This document shows, in pieces, positions 25,320 to 34,100 of a stretch of DNA of 64,000 bases. The notes under the pieces are model-generated. The model did no database searches. It worked only from the letters and a program-made list of their open reading frames with translations, and had not been told where the DNA came from. Both the position numbers and the translations under genes were made by a program. The stretch is from Streptomyces sp. CA-210063 (GTDB lineage: Bacteria; Actinomycetota; Actinomycetes; Streptomycetales; Streptomycetaceae): NCBI RefSeq assembly GCF_024612015.1, contig NZ_CP102512.1, positions 4,154,001-4,218,000 on the forward strand, given 5' to 3'. Within the stretch, counting starts at the first letter, position 1. Each line of letters starts with the position of its first letter.

Positions 25320-26144
25320 ATGGTCGCTGGTCGTCCTCCACAGACAGCCAACGCGGAACTCAGCCCCTCGGTCCTCTGCTGCTCAGTGATCATTACGCTC
25401 GCGATTCTCGGCGCGATCATCGCGCCCGTCGTGTGGTTCTTCATGTGGTTCCACGACGTGGTGACGAGGGATGACCCACCGCCCTTCAAGGCCGGCGCGG
25501 TTGTGGAGCTGACGAAGAGACCGACGCCGTTCGACGGCAGCGTCAATCCGGGCGACCACGAACGCCCGCACGGCAAGAACGAACCCTTCGGCATGAACGA
25601 TGTCAAGGACGACATCTACGAGGATTTCTACCCCAAGCTGGGGGACGCCGACGCGAAGGTGGCCATCGACTGCGGGAACGCGACGCTGAACCACGGCGTC
25701 TTCGAATGCGTCGCGAGCCACGAGGGCCACGAGAGCCTCAAGGTCCCTTACGAGGTAACCATTTCGGGGTTCCACAAGGACGCGTATCCCCTGCTGCCAG
25801 GCGCCTCCACCAGGTTGGCGAGTTGGGAGCAGGAGGTGATCCCCGTGAAAGCCCCCCTCTTCCGGGACGCGGTTCATCAACGGATCTGGCGACAGGCCCA
25901 CAACAGCGAGGACGACAAAGCACCAAGAGCGGCTTGCGACCCCATGCCGGAGATGTCACTGCTCGACACCGGCACTGTCACCAAGTACCGCTGCTACTGC
26001 ACGTCCAAGACGTCGCTGAAGCGTGAATGGTCGACTTATCAGGTCACCCTGGATGAATCGGGAGATGTTTATCTCGATCCCGTATCCGAGGATGAAGCAA
26101 GGGCCTCCGCAATGGCTACGGAACCTCGTAGCCTGCCCAGATGA
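25320..26144 (+). CDS. Single-pass membrane protein, unknown
   Basis: A 274-residue protein. One membrane helix near the N-terminus (VIITLAILGAIIAPVVWFFM) is followed by a largely external domain with four or more Cys (IDCGNATL, FECVAS, AACDPM, YRCYC), which could form disulfides. No known domain was recognised. It overlaps the following acetyltransferase gene by four bases (ATGA), so both are in one operon downstream of XRE-DUF397. ATG 25320 follows AAGGTG. Confidence 0.7.
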   Translation: MVAGRPPQTANAELSPSVLCCSVIITLAILGAIIAPVVWFFMWFHDVVTRDDPPPFKAGAVVELTKRPTPFDGSVNPGDHERPHGKNEPFGMNDVKDDIYEDFYPKLGDADAKVAIDCGNATLNHGVFECVASHEGHESLKVPYEVTISGFHKDAYPLLPGASTRLASWEQEVIPVKAPLFRDAVHQRIWRQAHNSEDDKAPRAACDPMPEMSLLDTGTVTKYRCYCTSKTSLKREWSTYQVTLDESGDVYLDPVSEDEARASAMATEPRSLPR

Positions 26145-26638
26145 TCACTCTCAGGCTGCTGGACGGCGTGGGGCGACAGGTCGCCCTGCATGACGTGGAC
26201 GACGAGAACTGGCGGGCCGTCGCGGATGTCGCCCCGCTGGACGGCCAACGCCGGTACGTCCCCGCGCTGGCCGCTCGTTACCTCCTCCTGTCCCTCCGCG
26301 AGGGCGTATGGAACTCGCTCGCGGTGTGCGCCGACGACACCGTGGTGGGGCATGTCATGTGGGGGCGTGACGAGGACGGTTCGTACTGGATCGGCGGCAT
26401 GCTGATCGACGCCGCCGAGCAGGGCAAGGGGGTCGGGCGGGCGGCGGCGCGCACTCTGATGCGCTGGCTGGCGGACCGTACGGACTGTGAGGTCCTGCGC
26501 CTGTCGTACCACCCGGACAACACCACCGCCGAGCGCCTGTACACCTCGCTGGGGTTCCGGCCGTTGCCCACCGTCGAGGACGACGAGGTGGTCGCCGAGT
26601 TGTCCGCGAAGGCGGTCGGCGCGACGGCAGCCGACTGA
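26141..26638 (+). CDS. GNAT acetyltransferase
   Basis: An N-acetyltransferase of 165 residues. The acetyl-CoA loop is AEQGKGVGRAAAR (Q-G-K-G-V-G-R), followed by LSYHPDNTTAERLYTSLGF, the typical C-terminal strand and helix of spermidine/aminoglycoside-type GNAT enzymes. It is translationally coupled to the membrane protein gene before it. The substrate is unknown. Confidence 0.88.
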   Translation: MITLRLLDGVGRQVALHDVDDENWRAVADVAPLDGQRRYVPALAARYLLLSLREGVWNSLAVCADDTVVGHVMWGRDEDGSYWIGGMLIDAAEQGKGVGRAAARTLMRWLADRTDCEVLRLSYHPDNTTAERLYTSLGFRPLPTVEDDEVVAELSAKAVGATAAD

Positions 26639-26761
26639 GGCAGTCGGCAGCTTCAAGCCCCCACGCCATCGCAGCCGGAGACGCCGTGGGCGGCCCCCGC
26701 TCCGAACGCGTCGGGACGGAGGGCATCCGGAACAGGGATTCCCACAAGCGACCGACATCGC

Positions 26762-26779
26762 GTATACGCCGACGTATAC
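26762..26779. promoter_or_regulatory. Operator-like GTATAC pair before the antitoxin gene
   Basis: GTATAC, itself palindromic, occurs at 26762-26767 and 26774-26779 with centres 12 bases apart, eight bases before the antitoxin start. Ribbon-helix-helix antitoxins bind such tandem sites to repress their own operon. Confidence 0.55.
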
Positions 26780-26786
26780 TTCCACC

Positions 26787-27050
26787 ATGTCTGACGCCAT
26801 GATCCGGGTACCGTCCGAGGTCCGAGACCGCCTGGCGGTCATCGCGGAGTCCCGTAATACGTCGATCCGTTCACTGGTGCAGGAGTTCGCGGAGAGCACG
26901 CTCACCGAAGAGGAGCGGCGGGAGCGGGCCGAGCGGACCCGGGAGTATCTCGCGGAGCACTTCGGTGTGGAGGTGACGGACGAGGAGAGCGCGGCCATGG
27001 GGCGCAGGCTCCGTGACGCCTTCGCACGCGGTCAGGAGTCCGCCGCGTGA
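26787..27050 (+). CDS. Ribbon-helix-helix antitoxin
   Basis: An 87-residue protein. The N-terminal ribbon-helix-helix (MIRVPSEVRDRLAVIAESRN, then TSIRSLVQEFAEST) binds DNA as a dimer. The C-terminal charged helix (EEERRERAERTREYLAEHFG) would wrap the toxin. It overlaps the downstream PIN-type toxin gene by four bases (GTGA). A pair of GTATAC sites just upstream is a likely autoregulatory operator. I am confident in the VapB/CopG-like assignment, less so in the exact family. Confidence 0.88.
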   Translation: MSDAMIRVPSEVRDRLAVIAESRNTSIRSLVQEFAESTLTEEERRERAERTREYLAEHFGVEVTDEESAAMGRRLRDAFARGQESAA

Positions 27051-27433
27051 TCCAGCACCACCTCGTTCTCGACACTCCCACCCTGCTCGCACTGACGGGC
27101 AACCGTCAGGTGTCCGCGCTCGTCCACCGGGCCCACTTCGAGCCCGAGACCCGGCTGTGGGTTCCGACTCTGTCCATCCTCGAGGCCGACGAGGAGTATC
27201 TCGGGCTGGCCGAACACATCGGTCAGCTCGACGTCATCCACACCGTCGACCTCGACTACGCGGCCGTACTCGCCGTCACCGAACTGCGCAGGGACGGGGT
27301 ACCGCCCGGCATCGCCGCGGCCATCCACTCCGTACGTCACCTGCCCGAGTGGGGAGCGGACGCCCTCATCGCCACGGTCGCACCCAAGGCGTACGAGGAC
27401 AGGGGCGTGCCGCTTCTCGATCTGAACCGATAG
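27047..27433 (+). CDS. PIN-like toxin of a type II toxin-antitoxin pair
   Basis: A 128-residue protein with PIN-type order: a first acidic strand LVLDTPTLLAL, an acidic helix LSILEADEEY, and a later acidic cluster WGADALIATVAP with VPLLDLNR at the end. PIN toxins (VapC) are Mg-dependent ribonucleases that cut tRNA or rRNA. GTG 27047 overlaps the antitoxin stop. The first Asp and the Glu are clear; the third and fourth acidic residues are shifted compared with classical VapC, so activity is inferred. Confidence 0.78.
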   Translation: MIQHHLVLDTPTLLALTGNRQVSALVHRAHFEPETRLWVPTLSILEADEEYLGLAEHIGQLDVIHTVDLDYAAVLAVTELRRDGVPPGIAAAIHSVRHLPEWGADALIATVAPKAYEDRGVPLLDLNR

Positions 27434-27754
27434 AGGGCGTCACCTTGAGGCCATATCCAATGTGGTGAGGCAGACGAGTTGCCGAAGTCGGCCTCGTCGT
27501 GATTAAGGAGCGCGGTCCCCGTCCGCTGACGTTGCCGTCAAGTACTGCCGTCAGGCAGCTGAGAGGCCTTCCGAAGTCTTCGGAAGAGCCTCTTCCCTTT
27601 CCCCTTTCCCTTGCTACAGAAGCGTCGATCATCTGGCGGAACCAGCGGGCCATCTCGATCCCGTCCTGGCGCGGGGTCATAGCAGGCTCCAGCCCTATCA
27701 AGCCAAAGCACAGCAGCCAGTCGGACCATTCCGAAACTCAACGCCGCCGCCATC
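27434..27754. other. Gene-free gap between toxin-antitoxin and immunity genes
   Basis: About 320 bases with no convincing gene. On the minus strand a stretch reading IGLEPAMTPRQDGIEMARWF has coding-like composition but neither start nor conserved neighbours, possibly a relic. A terminator lies at 27563-27592. Confidence 0.45.
27563..27592 (+). terminator. Terminator of the toxin-antitoxin operon
   Basis: GAGGC plus CTTCCGAA pairs with TTCGGAAG and GCCTC (one bulged A), loop GTC, followed by a pyrimidine tract TTCCCTTTCCCCTTTCCC. Good intrinsic terminator. Confidence 0.85.
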
Positions 27755-27795
27755 AATGAAGCCTCGCCAGAACAAGGTCCTGGCGAGGCTTCATT
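27755..27795. terminator. Strong terminator after the immunity gene
   Basis: A perfect 16-base stem (AATGAAGCCTCGCCAG with CTGGCGAGGCTTCATT) surrounds a nine-base loop, six bases beyond the immunity stop codon. On both strands it ends in AATG/CATT rather than a U-tract. Confidence 0.93.
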
Positions 27796-27800
27796 GCCAT

Positions 27801-28136
27801 CTATGGTCCGATCTCGCTGTGACGCTCCGAGAACTCCTCAAGGAGGTCTACCAGCTCCACGACCAGACCACTATCCAGCTCCTGCGGAATGCGATCAATG
27901 GAGAGGTATCCTCCCGATGAAGGAACTCGGGACGAGGCAATCACAAATGCCCAATGTTGCCCCGAATGGCCGCCGATAAACCTCTCGCATACCCACTCCT
28001 GAAAACCCCGAAGCGGTTTTCCATCTTGGGCCGTATCGAACCCGACAACAAAAGCCACCACGGTCGAGAATCGATCATCGAACAGATACATCCGTCGACG
28101 GTTTCTCAGATGGAAACAGAGCTCTCGAAGGTCCAC
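27801..28136 (-). CDS. Predicted immunity protein of the RHS toxin
   Basis: An acidic cytosolic protein of 111 residues whose gene starts three bases after the toxin stop codon, the classical position of an immunity gene in polymorphic toxin loci. It opens with LRELCFHLRNRRRMYL and has GFQEWVCERFIGG and VELVDLLEEFSERH, as do small immunity-type proteins found beside RHS toxins in actinomycetes. Its GC content is much lower than the rest of the window, like the toxin tip it should neutralise. GTG 28136 start. Function inferred from position and composition. Confidence 0.75.
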   Translation of the reverse strand: MDLRELCFHLRNRRRMYLFDDRFSTVVAFVVGFDTAQDGKPLRGFQEWVCERFIGGHSGQHWAFVIASSRVPSSGGYLSIDRIPQELDSGLVVELVDLLEEFSERHSEIGP

Positions 28137-28139
28137 TAC

Positions 28140-31100
28140 TCACTCCAGATCCGGCATGTGGTCGAGCTTTATATACTCCCAATAATCCCACTGTCGTCGA
28201 TACGCATCGACTCCCATACCCTCCGGACCGGTAAATCCATCGTAAGCTTTTCCATCCTTGATCACGAGGAAGTGCTCATGCCAGCTTCCACGCGGATCAC
28301 GCTTGGAGGGACCGAGGCGAGCGCCGTACGAATCCGTCATCCTATAAATATTGCCACCAATTTTTTCCCTGATTTTTTGCGCACACTCAAGACAGTTATC
28401 CATGCTCGGAACAGGCCACCCATTTGGCCCGTCTTTGCATACAAATGAGCTATTGTGCACTAGTAGTGGCTTTTCCCCGGCCAGGACATAATACGCGTGG
28501 ATATCGCTGATTGTGAGGTCGAACGTGCGCTGCCGCTCGGCGAAATCACGCACCTTCACCACAGGAACCCGGGATCCATCTGCGGCACGCACGGTCATGC
28601 CGGGCTGGAGGTCGCCAGCCTCCACCCAAGCATCCTCGGAGTCGGACCAGAACGGGTGGGTCGTGGTCGTGACCAAGGAGTCGGTGCCGTCGGTCGTTTC
28701 GAAGGAGAGGTCGACGAAGTGTTTGTCGTCCTCAGTGACGATGGTCCCAGCGACCTCGCGTACCGTGGTTTCGCCCGTTTCCGGATCAGTGACAGTGACC
28801 TTTTCCCCGATCTCAACGTCCTCAATAGGCTTGGTCGTTCCGTCGGCCATGAGGACCTCGGTGCCGGCGACGAAGCTATGGGCAGCCTTGACGAGGCAAC
28901 CGATGGCGGTGCTGTCCGAACGTTTCAGGGCCGCCTGGAACAGGTTGAGCGTGATTTTGGCAAGCTTGCCCGCACCGTAACTGGCGGCCGAGATCGACGC
29001 GTCTACCGCGGCGTCTGTGCATCCCTTGCCGTTGTAGCAGTCGACGTAGGAGCGGATACCGATAACTTCGAGGACGTCGACCTCTGGGGTACCTCCGAAC
29101 CAACCCAGTTTCCCCACCGCAGAGCAGAAATCGCCAGAAGCTTCGGAAGCCGGGCACTTGCTTCTTGCCCAGTTCTCCAGGTTCCCCTGGTAATCCATGT
29201 TCTCGTGATAGTAGGGAAACTCTGCGGCAAGTTCTTCTTGCGTCGGAACATAGACACCCTGAATGGTGACCGACTTGCCATAAGGCTTGATGGTCACTGG
29301 TCCGTTCAGAGGAGCGCCGTTTACTCCCGTTCGCGGCCGGTAAATAGTTCCGCCCCCGGTGGGGCTCCCGTTCTTGGACAGAGTGCCGTCACCACGGGTC
29401 ACCACGCCGGTACCACAGCCCTCGGCGAAGCCCGGGCCGCAGGCCAAGCCAAGCCCTGTGGCGTCGGTGAAGAAGAGCGGGTTCTGGGCCCCGTAGGTAT
29501 AACCGTTGAGCGTCTGCGGCTTGTCGATCTCCAGCAGGGGGTCGACACTGATGAACCGGCCCAGGGCGGGGTCGTACTCGCGAGCCCCGAGGTGCGTCAG
29601 GCCTGTGACCTTGGTGTCGTCCGTACCACCGACGAAGCCCTTGGTACCTGGCCAGCCGGTCGGGCTGTCGCCGCGGATGCCGCCAAAGGGCAGAGTGCGA
29701 CGCTGGGTGAGCTTCTGGGTGGCCGCTTCGATGGAGAGCTCGGCTGTCCCATGGTGGTCGGCGAGGGTGAAGGAGACCGAACCGTCGTCCTTCTGTACCG
29801 CCTGGTTGCCGCCGCCGACGTCGAAGTAGCGAGTGACCTTCGGGGTGGTGGTGCCCTTGGCCAGCGTGATCTCCGTGGCCCCGAGGTAGAGCGTCGTCTC
29901 CGTCGGGGTACGGCCGATCAGACGGTTGCCGTCGGTGTCGTAGACGTACTCGGTGACCTTGTCCGCGCTCCCCTCGACGGGCTCGGTCACCTTGGCCAAG
30001 TGGCCTTCGGTGTCCCAAAGGAGGCTCTGGGTGTCGCCGCCGATGGTGCGAGTGGTGGTGTTACCGACCTCGTCGTAGCCGTAGCTCTGCAGCGCCGTGC
30101 CGGTAGGGCCGGCCTCGGTGACGGAGGTCAGGGAGTGTGGGCGCGTCTTGCCCACGCCCGGGTAGGCATAAGTCCTCTTGGTGTCCTTGGCCGCATCTCC
30201 GGTGACATCGTGGAGGGTTTCGGTCTGACGGTTGCCCACCGCGTCGTAGGTGTAGGAGTGCCAGTACTTGGCCGGACCGCCCAGCACGCTGCCGCTGGGT
30301 GCGGTGGCGCAGGTGGTCGTCCCCTGGGTCCAGGCATCCGTCAGGCGTCGCAGGTGGTCATAGGTGAAGCACTGGGTGTCGGTGCCGGAGCGGGAGACGT
30401 CCGACGCGGACAGGACGTTGCCCGCCTCGTCGTAGCGGTAGGTGCTGCTCTTGTCGAAGCCCGCTACGTCCTGACGATGCGCGGTGGTGCTGGCCAAACG
30501 CTGGGTACCTGGCTCAAAGGCGTTGTCGATGAGGATGTTCTTGCCGCCGCCGGACAGCTGATGGTTCAGCGGCTTGCCGGTCAGGCTGTAATCGGTTGTG
30601 GCTTTGATGCCCTGGCTGCCGTCGATCGCGATAGGACGCAGAGTTACGTCCTCGTAGGTGTACGCCACCGTCGCGGCCGACAGGGATCCGGCCTTCGGAT
30701 AACCGACGCCCGAGACCAGGCCCGATGCCGCGTATGAGGTGGTCGACAGGTAGGTACCCTGCAGAGCGCCCTCCGAGGACGGGATCGTGATTGAGGAGCG
30801 CAGCGGGCGGTACAGGCGGTCGTAGGCGACGACCTTGGAGGTGTAGGCGTTGCCACCGCTGTAACGGGTGGATTCGGCCAGATGCCCCTTGGCTCCAGTG
30901 AGCGTGTCGTAGACCCACTTACTGCGCAGCGTTCCGGTGGACGAGCCTTCCCTGGTCTCGGTCTTGCGACCGAGGTTGTCGTACCCGAACCACAGCGCCG
31001 GGACATCCGGGCGGGCGTCGTCGACCTTGGTGAGCTGACCACGATCGTCGTACTCGCTGATCGTCGTGCCCTTGTCGGGGTCAACGGATTTGATCTGCTG

Positions 31101-34100
31101 GCCGAGCAGGTCGTAGGTGTACTCCCAGGAGTTGCCATCGGGGTCGGTGACCTTCAGCAGCTCACCGCGCGTTGTGTAGCCGTAGGCGGTGGTGTCGTAC
31201 GCAGCGACCGCGCTGCGTGTGCGGTGCTGGCGCAGTTCGGTGGTCTGGCCCCGGGCGTCCACGATCGTGGTGGTGGCCGTGCCGCCCACCGGCGGGATGA
31301 CGGTGGTTCGGTCGCCGCCGTGAATGGTCCGGGCCGTGGACAGAACAGCTCCGCCGTCGCCGTTGCCCGCGATCTGTTTCGCCTCGGTCTGTCGTCCCGA
31401 GCCGTCGTAGGTGTAGTGGCTCTGTGTCTCGACGTTCAGCGCGTTCTCGGGTTTGGCCAGACCTGTGGATGGAGCCACTTCCGCGTAGTAGGTCGCGAAC
31501 TCCTTGCTGACCAGGCCACGTTCGTCGTAGAAGACGTCCGTCAACAGGCTGCCGCCGTCCGGGCCGGGCTCCTGGGTCTGGCGGGGGCGGAGGAAGCCGT
31601 CGTAGAGGGCGTAGGCCGTGTGCTGGGCTCCGCCATTGCCGATCGTCTTCGTACCGACCGCGACTGGCTTGTCTTCGGCGATGGTGTAGGTGAACTCGTA
31701 GGACGGGGTCTGGCCGGTCTGGCGGTCGGCCAGCCACACCTTGGACGAGCGGCCCAGCGCGTCGTAGGCGAAGTTGGTGACCTTGTCGTTGGTATCGGTC
31801 TGGGTCAGCGGCAGGCCACGGCGGATGTCGTGCGTCGTGGTGGATGTGTGAGCCGTGGCAGCGACGCCCGCTGTGGCAGGAGGCGTGGTCACCTTCGTCG
31901 AGGTGGCGAACCCTGTGGCCGGCGTGCGTTCGGTCGTCGTGGTACGACCGTCGGAGCGTGCTGTACGGGTGAGCAGCCCGGTCGCGGTGACCTTCACGTC
32001 GGCCGTGAGATCGGTGCTGGTCAGCTGACGGCCGTAGGAGTCGAAGGTGGCGCCGGACTCCACATAGACGGCGGTCGTACCGTCGTACTTCTTGAGCAGC
32101 GCGCTCGCGGTCGCGTCGCCCTTGGTGGGGGGCTCGCCGTAGGCACGGCCGTCGTAGGCGCTGCGCACGTCGGCGATCACGTCGGCGGGACGGCTCGTCG
32201 TGGTGCCGCAGGACTTCGCGACGGTCTCCACGCGAGAGGGGAGTGTGAGGATGCTCGTCTGCGTGGAGCTGAGCTGGTAGCTGGTGCGGGTACACCGGTT
32301 GTCGTCGGAGGTGGAGTTGTCGCCGAAGTCGTCGATGTGGGTGACCCGTCCGGCGGTCTCGTCGAAGATCGTGGCAGTCGATGTGATGCGCCACGTGGCA
32401 CCCGCGCCGTCGTCCAGTGAAGTGAACGTCTTCGTGTGCTCCGTGCCGGTGAAGTTGGCCGTCACCGTGCCCCAGTCGCGGACCTTCTTGGCCGTCTCGT
32501 GCCGCCAGGGACGGTTTACGGTCTTGGAGAGCACCTTGCCGTTCGGACCGGAGTAGCTGACGGATTTGTACGCGAAGCCAGCCGCTGCCTCGTGGTCGGT
32601 GATCGGGTCGCCCTCCCCTTCACCGAGGGTCGCGCTCACGGCTTTGGTGCCGCCACTGGGTTCTTTGCGGTCGCCGTCCATGCCGCGCAGGAAGTACGTG
32701 TCCTGCTGCGACTTCATCTCCGAAGCCCCGCCCGGGCCACCGGTCTGTACACGCACATGTCCATACCCGCGCCATTGCGACCAGGTCTTGGACTTCTCCT
32801 TGGTCAGCCCGTCGTCATCGTCGTAGTGCCAGGCCGCACCGCCCAGGTAGTCGTACGTCGTGACCTGATTGGGAGCACCGCCCGTACGGTCGGTGGCGGT
32901 GACACTGTCCACCACGTACTTGTTGAACCATTGCAGTTCGGGGTCCTCAGTGGCGCTGCCGCCCATGTACTGGGGGAAGCAACGAGTCCTATTGGTCTGC
33001 GGGGTCGGCAGCGCGCTCCAGTCGCACGCCGGCTCAGAGTAGTTGACGTTGATCTGACCACCGGACTCATCGGCGACCGTGGACAGACGTCCCTTGATGA
33101 AGGGGGCGTATCCGTCCCCTGATTTGTCGAGTCGGTTGGCGTATTGGGAGTACGCGAGCGTGGTTTTCGGAAGGGTGATCGCCGTGTCGGCGGAGTGCCC
33201 GGTCCGCTGGACGGAGTCGAGCAACAGTTGGTAGTCGATGTCCGCCTGTCCCCAGCGATGGGTCAGCTTCCAAGAGTCGACGTTCTTGTAGGCAGTGCCG
33301 TCGTAGACCTGAGTGGTGACGTCGGTCAGTCGCTTGCGGGTGAAGAACGATGGCGAGAAGCGACCGTCGTCGCACTCCGTGCCGCTCTCGCAGTTCAGGT
33401 CCCACGGGGTGTCGTACCAGTAGGCCGCATCCGTGCTGATGGACGAGCAAGTGGTCGACGCGTTGGGCAGGCAGCGCTCGCTGTTGGTGAAGTCGACCAG
33501 GCCGAGAGCCTTTGCGCTGTACACCGAGGACGACTTCAGGCCGTACTCGGCACGGTCCACGGTTCCGCCTCGGACGTAGCGGGTGTCGTCGCTCGCCTTG
33601 AGGTTGCGGCCGTAGGAGTTGGTCTCCTTGTCGTAGTAATAGGCGATGGCGTTGCCGTGCGGATCGACGACGTAGTCGAGGTTCCATCGCCAGCCCTGCT
33701 GGCACCACGAGTTGGCGAAGGTCGAGGCGTGGCACTGGTCCTTGTCGTCGTCTCCGAAGACAGGGACGGTCCAGGTGGAGTCTGTCGTCTCCTTGCCGCT
33801 CTCCCATCCCGGCAGACGGTTGTAGCCGAAGAAATACTGCGTGCCGTCGGGGGTAGTGATCCGCCAGTACTCGTCGTTGCGGGCACCGTTGTCCCGCACG
33901 TCACTGCTGGTCCCGTAGAGCCGGACGATCTTGGTTCCGTCGTCGTTCCTGAGCCGCCAGGAGTTGGTGCCGTCGGGGACCAACTCACCGCCCTTGCCGT
34001 TGAAGGATACGAACGCGTTGTCGTATGCCCAGCACAGGTCGGCCGGCTTGTTGCCGTCCGCGTTCTCCACGTCGTCGTCGGCGCAGGGCTTGTAGCGCCG

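Noticed and set aside
22519..27500. Possible integrative element (lower GC, toxin-antitoxin, XRE genes)
   Set aside because: No integrase, no tRNA gene, no flanking direct repeats that I can see; I only call it an accessory patch.
27366..27701. A 111-codon minus-strand frame after the toxin-antitoxin pair
   Set aside because: Only a short segment looks coding-like, it overlaps the 3' end of the toxin gene, and no ribosome-binding site or family match is visible.
28497..30737. Long plus-strand frames opposite the RHS gene (also 33144-34931 and 34974-37178)
   Set aside because: They are antisense shadows of GC-rich RHS and LamG genes with no recognisable motifs.
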